A DNA stretch of 64,000 nucleotides from Anaerobacillus alkalilacustris (GTDB taxonomy: Bacteria > Bacillota > Bacilli > Bacillales > Anaerobacillaceae), in contig NZ_MLQR01000027.1 in NCBI RefSeq assembly GCF_001866005.1, positions 124,001-188,000 of the forward strand, in the 5' to 3' direction. Positions within the stretch are counted from its first letter, which is position 1, and the number at the start of each line of letters is the position of its first letter. Below are positions 1 to 8,030 of the stretch, piece after piece. Position numbers and translations under genes: made by a program. The notes beneath the pieces are model-generated. The model was not told the origin of the DNA. It did no database searches and was given only the letters and a program-made list of their open reading frames with translations.

Positions 1-603
1 ACCAGCTAAAGCAAAAACAGCATCAATGTCTAATTCCTCTTTTTGCTCGTCAATCGTTTGTACAGCTGTTTTTAAATCTTCATATGTGAGGATTTCATCA
101 GGTTTAACCCCTGCTTCTTCAAAAACACGTTTATTATAAATAAGTCCGTATCCTTCTAAATTAAACGGAAGGCCATAAACACCATTTTCATCTGATATAC
201 CTTCTAATGTTCCTTCTAAAGCTAAAGAAGCTGCTTGTGTATCAGAAACATCTGCTAGATATTGTTTGTAATCGACAAGTTCCGAAGGACCTGCAAGACT
301 AAAAATCTCTGGTTCATCACCTGAAGAAAACTTAGACCGTAATGATGTAAAATAGTCAGTCCCACCACCTACTGCCGCGAAATTAATTTTGACATTCGGA
401 TTTTCTTCTTCATACTGTTTTGCTAATTCCATAAATTGATCTCTAAACTCTACCTTTCCTTGAAATATATTGATGGTGATTTGTTCTCTGGCATCTACAT
501 TCGCATTTTCTGTATTTTCATTTTTGGGATTATTGCCACACCCTACTAACAAAACACTTAATATTAACGCACTAAACCAAAATAATAGTTTTTGTTTACT
601 CAT
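1..603 (-). CDS. ABC sugar-binding lipoprotein (5' part, gene runs off the left edge)
   Basis: The first 201 codons of a solute-binding protein are visible and stay open to the window edge. The N-terminus is a lipoprotein signal: charged MSKQK, a hydrophobic stretch and the lipobox LLVGC at residues 18-22, so it should be tethered outside the membrane. Following residues (for example EENPNVKINF and LPFNLEGYGLIYNK) match the family 1 extracellular solute-binding proteins of carbohydrate ABC importers. The start has a good ribosome site (AAAAGGAGACTG). Three LacI-type operators upstream match two in front of the GH13 gene at 11.4 kb, so it is probably induced by the same sugar. Permease genes would lie to the left, outside the window. 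The substrate cannot be read from sequence. Confidence 0.85.
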   Translation of the reverse strand, partial: MSKQKLLFWFSALILSVLLVGCGNNPKNENTENANVDAREQITINIFQGKVEFRDQFMELAKQYEEENPNVKINFAAVGGGTDYFTSLRSKFSSGDEPEIFSLAGPSELVDYKQYLADVSDTQAASLALEGTLEGISDENGVYGLPFNLEGYGLIYNKRVFEEAGVKPDEILTYEDLKTAVQTIDEQKEELDIDAVFALAG

Positions 604-661
604 AACAACAGTCTCCTTTTTTAATGTATTTTGAGTATTTAAGTAACTAACTGACCCTTCA

Positions 662-675
662 TGGTACCGGTTTCA
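662..675. promoter_or_regulatory. LacI-type operator, site 1
   Basis: TGGTACCGGTTTCA, 59 bp upstream of the binding-protein start. It has the central CG and half-site pattern of LacI/GalR operators. It shares the pattern TGGTAnCGnTnyCA with four other sites in the window. Confidence 0.6.
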
Positions 676-752
676 AACCATCAGATACTAACCCCTCCTC
701 TAAAAGCTAATAAAGTAGTAAAAAATCAAAATTTTCAACACACCAAACCGAC

Positions 753-766
753 TGGTATCGTTACCA
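753..766. promoter_or_regulatory. LacI-type operator, site 2
   Basis: TGGTATCGTTACCA is a near-perfect palindrome around CG, 150 bp upstream of the binding-protein gene. It is the most symmetrical of the five sites. Confidence 0.65.
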
Positions 767-852
767 CATTTATTTAAAAAAATAACAATACCATAATGTC
801 CTAAAGTTTAATACACCAACGTTGATCGACTTATTCATATTATAAAGGAATA

Positions 853-866
853 TGGTAACGGTTTCA
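853..866. promoter_or_regulatory. LacI-type operator, site 3
   Basis: TGGTAACGGTTTCA. Twelve of 14 positions also fit the catabolite-responsive element for CcpA, so either a local LacI-family repressor or CcpA could bind. Recurrence of the exact pattern only beside sugar genes favours the local repressor. Confidence 0.6.
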
Positions 867-988
867 ATAGTTTATTCAAAATTTTTTTAGCTCACGACAC
901 ACATAATCAGTTTCACTTGTACGAATTTTACATACGAAAAACTTAATTTAAACTTTTGTCTACGTCAAATATTTACTCTATTAGCACT

Positions 989-1353
989 AAGAAAAGCGCA
1001 AGCACCTTGGTCACGAGCAGCTGCTCCTGTGCCACTCCGTTTGCTCAAGAGCAAAGCTGCTTCGTAGTAATCCAAGTAGTAGCCTCACTAGGGCGACCTT
1101 TGACTGAAGCCGCTCTTTGGCTTCTTACGTTTACGTGCTTCTGCGTCTTCAAGTACTGCTTCGTAGTAAGCTTCCTCGAAGCAGTGTTTTGTGCGACGAG
1201 TAACCGCAGGAGCAATTGTTTTCCGTGCGACGAGTAACCGCAGGAGCAAAGCTGCATGAAGTTAACCAACGAAGGATTTCAAGAGGTAATTGAAGTCAGT
1301 TGCTTGATTGAAGTGAACGAATTCGTAGGAGCTGAAGTTAGACAGTTTCCAAA
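989..1353. repeat. dispersed palindromic repeat, copy A (long form)
   Basis: The left terminus (989-1018) and right terminus (1324-1352) match the two ends of the 127-bp element at 18899-19025 almost base for base. The core stem-loop GAAGCC-GCTCTTT-GGCTTC (1106-1124) is also conserved, including the loop. Copy A is about 365 bp because of extra internal material, including a 25-bp direct repeat at 1191-1215 and 1225-1249. Short open frames across it carry no recognisable protein and are rejected. I recall similar AGAAAAGCGCAAGCG-type elements in intergenic regions of other Bacillaceae, but have no name for the family. Confidence 0.75.
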
Positions 1354-1477
1354 CAAGAAATTTTATACTTTTTAACATATAAAAAAGGTACCTCAAGTGA
1401 TTGTAACGGGTTCCGTTTGCTATCGCAAAACCATAAATGGCAAAAGAAAGTGCAGCTAAAAACGTATAACTAATTGC

Positions 1478-1500
1478 ACCGCATTTGCGGTGCTTTTTTG
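1478..1500 (+). terminator. rho-independent-type hairpin
   Basis: GCACCGC-attt-GCGGTGC followed by TTTTTT. No plus-strand gene lies just upstream, so it may belong to a vanished gene or to the surrounding repeat. Confidence 0.55.
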
Positions 1501-1860
1501 TATCGTAATATAAAAAAAAATAGATCAATCATCAATTCGATTGAACATTCCATATTTTTGGGGCTGTTTTCGTATACCTTGTTGTAGGTACTTTTCCTCT
1601 TTTTCCCGCAGGAGTCAAGTGCTGCCTTCCGCTCCATTCCACTATAGTCCTGGAAATCCAATCACAACAACACTTGTGAAAACAGCCTAGTTTGAATATC
1701 TGATTGAATTATCGCCGCATTAGTCAGTGCAATCCTTCAGCAACTTTATGAAGGACACTTAGCACTCGTTTCAGCCTAGTTTTGGCCTTCAGCAGCTCTG
1801 GCTAGTGTCTATGGACAATTTTTGTATAAAATAATTAGCAAATCCTTTTATATCAACAAA

Positions 1861-1899
1861 AATTGACCGTCAAATTAGCATAAAATTTGACGGTCAATT
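1861..1899 (-). terminator. terminator of the aldolase-like gene
   Basis: AATTGACCGTCAAATT (1861-1876) pairs perfectly with 1884-1899 across a 7-nt loop. Read on the minus strand the hairpin is followed by TTTTTG, 75-110 nt beyond the stop of the gene ending at 1973. Confidence 0.6.
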
Positions 1900-1972
1900 A
1901 ATAATACATTTTTAATGTTTGCGATAGGTAACGGAACCCGTTAAAGTGATTGGGTACCTTTTTCAATTTCAG

Positions 1973-2929
1973 CTATTTTGATGCAGGACTTATAGAAGCT
2001 TCTGGTGATGTTACCTTGTCATAGAAATTAACGAATTGATCCCGTTCGTCACTAGCACGGTAAGCCATTGCAACTCGCGGATGTTCATTTAGTGTACCTG
2101 AAACCATGTAGGGAATGATATAACCCCACTCCCATTTCTGACGCATCTCTAACATGTGCTTTTCAATAACACCAAGTACTGGTTTAAGCTCATAGCTAGA
2201 TTTTTTTATATGGCTAACGAGAAGCTCTGTATTACAGTTACCTGCTGCACGTCCCATTCCATAAACGGAAGAATCTACAAACGTAACTCCATTGCGTAGA
2301 GCAGTTAATGTGTTGGCGAATGCTAACTGCATATTATTATGTGTATGAATTCCGAGCTGTTTATTAGGTAGCATTGCTTTGAACTTTTTCACTTGGTGTT
2401 CAATATCTGCCGGATCTAAACTTCCAAAAGAATCAACGATATAAACAACATCTACAGGGCTTTCTTTTACCAATTCAAACGCTTCAATAATTTGGTGTTC
2501 AGGTACACTTGATAAAGCCATAATGTTAAGTGATGTTTCATATCCCATATCATGAAACATTTGTACAAGCTCTAAACCTTTATCTACTTCACGGATGTAG
2601 CATGCTACTCGGATCATATCTAACACACTTTGTTCACGAGGCAAAACATCATTTGGATCTACACGTCCAATATCTACAAGAGCAGATAACTTCGTGAACT
2701 TTTTCTCAGGGATAATTTCTTTAAGGAAATTATCGTCAAGGAATCTCCATGGATTAGGCTCAGTCGCATTAAGTAATTTAGCCGAATTTTTGTAGCCGAT
2801 CTCCATATATTCCACACCAGCAGCACTAAGGCCATTATATAAATCTTGGACAAATTCTACGCTAAAATCCCAATTATTAATTAAACCCCCATCACGAATG
2901 GTACAATCTAAAATCTTGCAATTTTTCAT
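1973..2929 (-). CDS. DRE-TIM metallolyase-like aldolase domain protein
   Basis: A 318-residue protein of the HMGL-like / pyruvate carboxyltransferase superfamily. The N-terminal LDCTIRDGG (residues 8-16) is the DRE-type metal and catalytic motif. GIHTHNN near residue 200 supplies the HxH metal ligands of the TIM barrel. Relatives include 4-hydroxy-2-oxovalerate aldolase and isopropylmalate/homocitrate synthases. It lacks the C-terminal regulatory domain of the synthases, so an aldolase or lyase acting on a 2-oxo acid is more likely. The gene stands alone: no dehydrogenase or hydratase partner is adjacent, and the substrate is unknown. An 8-bp unit (CTTTTATG) is repeated three times about 60 bp upstream of its start. 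Confidence 0.75.
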   Translation of the reverse strand: MKNCKILDCTIRDGGLINNWDFSVEFVQDLYNGLSAAGVEYMEIGYKNSAKLLNATEPNPWRFLDDNFLKEIIPEKKFTKLSALVDIGRVDPNDVLPREQSVLDMIRVACYIREVDKGLELVQMFHDMGYETSLNIMALSSVPEHQIIEAFELVKESPVDVVYIVDSFGSLDPADIEHQVKKFKAMLPNKQLGIHTHNNMQLAFANTLTALRNGVTFVDSSVYGMGRAAGNCNTELLVSHIKKSSYELKPVLGVIEKHMLEMRQKWEWGYIIPYMVSGTLNEHPRVAMAYRASDERDQFVNFYDKVTSPEASISPASK

Positions 2930-3560
2930 GGTAAGACACCCTCCAACAATTCTTTTATTAGTTTATATCAAATCCTAAAACTTTAACACTTTTATGCTTT
3001 TATGCTTTTATGCATTAAATTAAAATACGTTATAATGTTTGTACCATGATTTATGGGTAACTGTCAATCTATTTTCCGAAAATTCCACTAATTAATTGTA
3101 AAATTATGTTTGCTAAACAATTAATTTTAAAGGAGGCCATCAGCACCTTTTAATGTACCTTACACCAAGAATTTCACCTAGTCAACACCATGGAACCTTT
3201 CACTCACAAAGAATTGTTTTTACGTGTTTTTTCACTTTCTAGTCATCAAAATAAATGAACATGTAAACTCATTTCTTATATTTGTGAGTTCCATAATTTC
3301 AGAAAATATAAAAAGGAAAACAGATATAGAAGGAATATTGTATCTCCTCCTGTACTGTTTCCCCTTTTCGTCAAACTACTTATTGATTCGTATTATTAAA
3401 TGGTTCCATTTACCCAAAATATCTCCAGCTGGTCCATAGGAACTTAGATTTTTGTCGCTCCTGCATAAACCATACATATTATTATAGACTAATTCTCCGC
3501 CATTGTTCAAACGTTACGATATCTTTCATAGAAGTTAACATGTTAGCCTCTTCTTTTTTT
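2930..3560. other. intergenic region, 631 bp, no convincing gene
   Basis: Contains the triple 8-bp repeat CTTTTATG around 2989-3012 and a GGAGG-like sequence at 3131 with no ATG at suitable distance. On the minus strand a 19-codon frame (3482-3541) starts just past the hydrolase stop behind a purine-rich AAGAAGAGGC. It may be the 5' stub of a lost gene of the purine-catabolism locus. The plus-strand frame at 3224-3439 has no ribosome site or recognisable content. Confidence 0.5.
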
Positions 3561-3929
3561 CTAGCTTCCGCGATACGTACTGTAGCCACCTGGAGCAATA
3601 AGCAACGGAACATGGTAATGCCCTTTAGCCGCAACTCCAAAACGGATAGGGACCGTACCTAAAAACAATAGCTCTTCTTGATTCCTTCCATTGTTTTTAA
3701 AATAGTTACCTACATGAAATACCAACTCATATGTTCCGATTTTCATATTTTCAGTTTCTAATAACGGCTTATCAACTCTTCCATTCTCATTCGTTGTAAA
3801 TGTACCAATTAATGTTCGGGTATTTGTAGAATATAATTGCCATAGCTCTATTAAAATATTAGCTGCTGGTTTGCCGCAACTTACATCAAGAACATGTGTA
3901 GTTAAGCTTATTTTAGTCTCCTTTTTCAA
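3561..3929 (-). CDS. pucM: 5-hydroxyisourate hydrolase (transthyretin-like)
   Basis: Hydrolyses 5-hydroxyisourate, the product of urate oxidation, to OHCU in the purine ring-opening pathway. The protein (about 115-122 residues, usual family length) has the N-terminal motif LTTHVLD with the catalytic His, the GKPAA turn and the C-terminal signature YRGS. The longest frame starts with TTG at 3929, but no ribosome site precedes it. A good AAGGAG lies inside the frame (3918-3923) and is six bases from an ATA codon at 3911, just where homologues usually begin. The true start may therefore be AUA, or the ATG may have been lost. It follows the broken uraD with an 8-bp gap. Confidence 0.85.
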   Translation of the reverse strand: MKKETKISLTTHVLDVSCGKPAANILIELWQLYSTNTRTLIGTFTTNENGRVDKPLLETENMKIGTYELVFHVGNYFKNNGRNQEELLFLGTVPIRFGVAAKGHYHVPLLIAPGGYSTYRGS

Positions 3930-3936
3930 ATTTTTT

Positions 3937-4451
3937 TCAGTTTACATCGTATGTTGAAATCAAGTCATCCAAACGAAATTTGGCAATTTTATAAACATGT
4001 ATAAGTGCCGCTTCGATTTCTTCCTCATAGGAAAAATTTATCCTTTCCTTCATACAGGCCTTAATTGTTTCTTTATCTTTCCCTTTAACAGCCATAATAA
4101 AAGGAAACCCAAACTTTTCAATATACTTCTTATTTAATGAAGAAAACTCTATATACTCTTCTTCTGATAATCCACTTAGCCCAGCATTTATTTGTTCTTT
4201 ATTAGAATCTTTCGTTAATTGAATTCTTGTTCCTAGCCTAGATCTGGATGCGCGTTTAGAAGTGCCAATTTCTTTTCATGACTGGCTTCAGTAACTCCCA
4301 CTACCATTTTTCCAAACATATCTTCTAAATGAACGAAAGGACGTAAATTGATTAGATTTTCTGCAACCCATGGAGAATGTTCAAAGACCGAACCTATTAT
4401 CCGCATGAATTCAACCTGACTCATATTATTTACTTCTCGAATCGAAAACAT
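3937..4451 (-). pseudogene. uraD: OHCU decarboxylase, frameshifted
   Basis: The first 72 codons (4451-4236) encode a normal start of 2-oxo-4-hydroxy-4-carboxy-5-ureidoimidazoline decarboxylase, ending NAHPDLG, and then hit TAG. The rest of the family pattern resumes at once in another frame: LGTRIQLTKD, then EKFGFPFIMAVKG and YKIAKFRLDDL, to TGA at 3937. The break coincides with a 5-bp tandem duplication (CCTAG twice, plus strand 4232-4241). Removing one copy restores an intact protein of about 168 residues, the usual length. The ribosome site AAAGGAG upstream of 4451 is intact. This looks like a recent loss, though a sequencing error cannot be excluded. The uricase half found fused to it in B. 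subtilis PucL is not present. Confidence 0.85.
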
Positions 4452-4921
4452 ATCGTTTCTCCTTTCGTGTTAAAGAAAATGTTAACTTAATTTGATTTTA
4501 TTAGAGCTAATCAGTTTTTATTTTCTTCCTTACTTTTATTTTGTACTATATAATTCATTTCTTCGTAAAATCGGATAGAAAATATAACACATAAGTTATG
4601 TAAAATATGAAAATTGTGTACATTTAAAACACCTATACAGATTCGAATTGAAAAATCCTAGGAAAAATTCCGGTTAAGAATCTCTGAGATTGTCATTCAC
4701 TGTAAGGAAATTAGGAAGGGAAAAATTTCATTTCCACTAAATGTTTTTCAATCTTATTATTGAATTTCATTACTCTCGTTATATCAAGTTACACTGAACC
4801 GTTCGAAACTAGGTATAGAAAGGTATATGTGGGTCGGTTTTGGTCATTAAGTAATTCACTCCATTGAAAATGAATTTTATCCAACGTTACGAAATGGACA
4901 AAGTTGAAAGGGATGAATGAA
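4452..4921. other. divergent intergenic region, 470 bp
   Basis: Lies between the divergently read uraD remnant and the flavoprotein gene and should hold both promoters. It is AT-rich with no open frame of note. I found no riboswitch fold or clear operator. Confidence 0.4.
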
Positions 4922-6349
4922 ATGAACATAGAAACCTTAAAGCAGCAAGTAAAAAGAGATCTTTCCTACCTTGCCTACGGAGGTAAAGACTGGCTTCAGC
5001 CATTCACACGCGATGAAGGGCATGTTTATGATGTTGTGATTATTGGTGGGGGACAAAGTGGGTTGGCTACAGCCTTTGGGCTTTTACGCGAGAGAATTTC
5101 AAACATCATCGTAGTCGATGAGAACCCTGAAGGATTTGAAGGTCCCTGGGAGACTTATGCACGGATGGAAACATTACGTACACCAAAACAATTAACTTCC
5201 ATTGATTTTGGTATTCCTTCATTAACTTACCGCTCATGGTGGAAAGCTCAATTTGGACCAAAAGGTTGGGATTCAATCGATAAAATCCCACGTAGCGACT
5301 GGATGAACTATTTGCGTTGGTACAGAAAAGTACTAAACTTACCGGTAATGAATGAGGTGAAAGTAGAACTACTCGAACCAACAGGAGAGGATATTCACCG
5401 GCTTCATATTTCAGGAAACAAAGCCCCAACAACCACCCTACTTACCCGTAAAGTAATCTTGGCTACTGGTATTCAAGGCGGTGGTGAATGGCATGTGCCA
5501 GCTTTTATTTCTAAAAAATTACCACGATTTCTCTATGCTCACACTTCAGAAGATATTGATTTTGTAGCACTCAAGAACAAGAAGGTTGCCATTTTAGGTG
5601 GGGGAGCGTCTGCCTTTGAAAATGCAAATTTCGCACTAACTAAAGGCGTTTCTGAGGCTCACATATTTGTCCGCCGTAAAGAATTACCACGGGTCAATCC
5701 AATACGCCAGCTCGAAGGTTCCGGTATTATCGAACGCTATCACACTCTTACAGATGCAGAAAAATATGCTACGATCGCTCATTTCTTCCATTACAACCAA
5801 CCGCCAACAAATGATACTTTTCAGCGCTCCTCTTCTTGGCCGGGATTCCATTTACACTTAGGTGCTCCATGGCTGAATGTTGAAGCTACAAATGAAGGTG
5901 CATTGGTAACTACTCCACAAGGACATTTCACCTTCGATTTCTTAATCATCAGTACCGGTCTATTGACTGATCCAGCATTACGACCAGAGTTAAGCCTTAT
6001 TGAAAAACATATCACTAGGTGGCGCGATCGCTATAAGGCACCAAAAGAAATAGCCAACCCTTTAGTTGACACTCACCCTTACCTTAGTCCTGGCTTTGCC
6101 TTTACAAGTCGTGATAATGTCGGTGAAAAATTATTACATGGTATTTTTAATTTTAATTATTCTGCTTTAGTTAGTTGTGGGATTTCAGCATCTGCACTTT
6201 CCGGTTTAAAGTATGGTTTACCTCGACTCATATCAGCGGTAGCCGATCAGCTTTTCTTAGACGATCGAAACGAAATATTAAGAAACTACTTCGATTATAA
6301 GGAACCAGAGTTTATAGGCGAATGGCCAAAATCAAAACTTAAACTTTAG
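4922..6349 (+). CDS. FAD-dependent NAD(P)-binding oxidoreductase (flavin monooxygenase-like)
   Basis: About 475 residues with two Rossmann dinucleotide motifs: VVIIGGGQSG (residues 38-47), typical for FAD, and VAILGGGASA near residue 220, typical for NAD(P)H. The C-terminal half carries FDFLIISTGL, the ATG-like motif of two-dinucleotide-binding flavoproteins. This architecture fits single-component flavin monooxygenases and related oxidoreductases. ATG at 4922 is preferred because AAAGGG lies nine bases upstream; ATG 4913 abuts it and TTG 4904 precedes it. Being divergent from the urate genes suggests a link to purine or other N-heterocycle catabolism, for instance as a flavoprotein alternative to uricase, but the sequence alone does not show this. 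Confidence 0.75.
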   Translation: MNIETLKQQVKRDLSYLAYGGKDWLQPFTRDEGHVYDVVIIGGGQSGLATAFGLLRERISNIIVVDENPEGFEGPWETYARMETLRTPKQLTSIDFGIPSLTYRSWWKAQFGPKGWDSIDKIPRSDWMNYLRWYRKVLNLPVMNEVKVELLEPTGEDIHRLHISGNKAPTTTLLTRKVILATGIQGGGEWHVPAFISKKLPRFLYAHTSEDIDFVALKNKKVAILGGGASAFENANFALTKGVSEAHIFVRRKELPRVNPIRQLEGSGIIERYHTLTDAEKYATIAHFFHYNQPPTNDTFQRSSSWPGFHLHLGAPWLNVEATNEGALVTTPQGHFTFDFLIISTGLLTDPALRPELSLIEKHITRWRDRYKAPKEIANPLVDTHPYLSPGFAFTSRDNVGEKLLHGIFNFNYSALVSCGISASALSGLKYGLPRLISAVADQLFLDDRNEILRNYFDYKEPEFIGEWPKSKLKL

Positions 6350-6417
6350 CTTATGCAGATTATCAATCTCTCACTTGGGTTCAATAGTTAATCTGGATTT
6401 AATTTTTAGAGGAAAAG

Positions 6418-6640
6418 CCCCTCTTGTCAACGACCCACCACTTAACGACCTTGCGGTCTGTTTGAAGTGGGGGCTTGCGTCTGTCAGAGTTTTACATTGC
6501 TTCTTATCCTCGCAGAGAACAACTACGCTTATTCCTCCCCAGTAGTGCGAACGAGCCATGCTCTCCTACCTTAGCGTGGTGGAACATAAGGACGGTTGAC
6601 TTCGCCCCTACCGCAAGAGTTATACTCCTGTGGTAACTAC
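6418..6640 (-). ncRNA. probable omega RNA (reRNA) of TnpB
   Basis: In studied TnpB systems the guide RNA derives from the 3' end of tnpB through the right end of the element. The corresponding stretch here contains a strong stem (AAGTGGGGG side 6462-6470 with 6426-6434) and a smaller GACC/GGTC stem inside it. The guide would be the flank to the left of about 6418. Boundaries are inferred. Confidence 0.4.
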
Positions 6641-7735
6641 ACCAATATGTTCAATTCCCTTACGGTGTAGATTCATTGCACCAATACGATCATCATTTGA
6701 TTGATATTGGCAATTTTTACATTTGAATGTGTGTAGTTTTTTATTGCGATTTGCTTTTTCAACGTGTCCACATTTAGGGCAAGTTTGAGAAGTGTATTTT
6801 GGGGCTACTACAATTACCTTCTGTCCATTCAATTCAGCTTTATACTCAAGCATTTGACGGAACTGATAGAAAGCCCAAGACACCGAAACATAGCGATTTT
6901 TCAATCGTACTTTTTCTGTTGCAGAACGAACACCTGTTAAGTCTTCTAAAACAAACATCGTACCTCTAGGGTGTTTATCAACGAGTGCCTTTGTAATTTG
7001 ATGGTTTACATCAGTTACATAACGGTTTTCTCTTGAACCGATTTGTTTTAGTTTCTTACGAGCAGATGGCTTTTGTCGCATTTGTAACTGTTTGCGAGTA
7101 GCTTTAAATGCACCACGCTTATGCTTAACAACATTTCCGTTGTAGAAAGTAGTTTTACCTTGACTATCATAAGTAGTCGCAAGAAAGTTAATGCCTAAAT
7201 CAACACCAACGATATTGTTTACATTTGCAAAATCTAGCGCTTGATACTCTTTTGTCATGGGGATGTGTAAGAACCACTTCTTGTACTTATGCACTAATTT
7301 AGCAGTACCGAATTTCCAAGTGCCATTGAAGTATTTCTTCATAGCCTTTCGCTCATAATTTAGCTTTAAACGAGCATCAAGTGTATTCACGCTAAATTGA
7401 TTTTGGGTTAGTGAGTAATCACGATTCCACACAAGGTCATATTCTGGAAGTTTAAATTCGATCAAAGACCATTCATGTCCATTCGATTTAGCCGACTTGT
7501 AGCAAGCTATTACAGTTTTCATCACAGATTGAGCCATTTGACTTTTTAGATCAAATAGATTGCGTAGTTGTTTATAGTACAAATCGTTAAGTTTTACTTG
7601 ATTTAGATTTTTCGTTTCGAATATGTGTTTCGATAACCAGTTACAAGCCTTACGATAAGCATTAGTTGTTATTTTTAGACTTTCAGTTTGATTGTCAGAA
7701 ACATAGATTTGTATTTTTGCAGTAATTGTAGACAT
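6620..7735 (-). CDS. tnpB: TnpB RNA-guided endonuclease
   Basis: About 371 residues, the usual size of IS200/IS605 TnpB. The RuvC-like nuclease triad is recognisable: Asp in VGVDLGINFLATT, Glu in FVLEDLTG, and the last Asp in NDDRIGAMNLHRK. A CxxC...CxxC zinc ribbon (CPKCG and CKNCQY) lies between the second and third motifs. The start at 7735 (MSTITAKIQ) sits eight bases from AAAGGTGGTG; an in-frame GTG at 7747 overlaps this ribosome site. No frameshift or missing catalytic residue is seen, so the enzyme may be active. Known relatives cut target DNA guided by omega RNA and help retain the element. Confidence 0.9.
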   Translation of the reverse strand: MSTITAKIQIYVSDNQTESLKITTNAYRKACNWLSKHIFETKNLNQVKLNDLYYKQLRNLFDLKSQMAQSVMKTVIACYKSAKSNGHEWSLIEFKLPEYDLVWNRDYSLTQNQFSVNTLDARLKLNYERKAMKKYFNGTWKFGTAKLVHKYKKWFLHIPMTKEYQALDFANVNNIVGVDLGINFLATTYDSQGKTTFYNGNVVKHKRGAFKATRKQLQMRQKPSARKKLKQIGSRENRYVTDVNHQITKALVDKHPRGTMFVLEDLTGVRSATEKVRLKNRYVSVSWAFYQFRQMLEYKAELNGQKVIVVAPKYTSQTCPKCGHVEKANRNKKLHTFKCKNCQYQSNDDRIGAMNLHRKGIEHIGVVTTGV

Positions 7736-8030
7736 TATCTTCACCACCTTTCACTAACTAAATTATACCAAAACTTTAGTGAAAGTTAAATAACTGAAAT
7801 AGAGAAAGGAGTAACAAGGTGGAAGTTTCAGATACTTAATATGGTACAAAATCTTACGATTTTAACGTACCATACCGTATCTGACGGCAATTTCTCCCCC
7901 ACTTATCGTTGGGCTATGCCCTTCACACGATTGAAGTGGGGGTATCCTTGCCGATTTTAGATGAATGGAATAGTTTTTATAGATGAGGACGCATGTGAAT
8001 GAATTAATGGGTTTAAATATAAAATTACGT

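Larger units (their letters stand above)
1381..1963. repeat. inverted-repeat pair enclosing about 490 bp of non-coding DNA
   Basis: A 46-48 bp sequence at 1381-1428 returns in inverted orientation at 1918-1963. Both contain GGTACC, a GTGATT segment, the palindrome AACGGGTTCCGTT and CTATCGCAAA. No transposase or other gene lies between them. The enclosed DNA holds two hairpins and a segment (about 1590-1660) with the CCCGCAGGAGTC motif often seen in Bacillus intergenic repeats. It may be the remnant of a mobile element or two independent insertions of a small repeat. Confidence 0.55.
6418..7955 (-). mobile_element. IS200/IS605-type element carrying only tnpB (IS1341-like)
   Basis: A lone tnpB with structured flanks and no TnpA transposase gene. 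Both ends contain related imperfect palindromes: 6425-6470 (CCACCACTT with AAGTGGGGG) beyond the tnpB 3' end, and 7896-7941 (CCCCCACTT with AAGTGGGGG) upstream of its 5' end. The upstream side has a second long hairpin at 7830-7882. Terminal subterminal hairpins rather than inverted repeats are the hallmark of this family. The exact cleavage sites are not determined here, so bounds are approximate. It would need TnpA in trans to move. Confidence 0.65.

Noticed and set aside
956-1269. Overlapping open frames on both strands (93 and 74 codons)
   Set aside because: They cross the palindromic repeat copy A, have no ribosome sites and resemble no protein family.
3224-3439. 71-codon plus-strand frame rich in hydrophobic residues
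   Set aside because: No ribosome site, AT-driven composition and no family resemblance.
6371-6559. 62-codon minus-strand frame downstream of tnpB
   Set aside because: It overlaps the structured right end and presumed omega RNA; no ribosome site.
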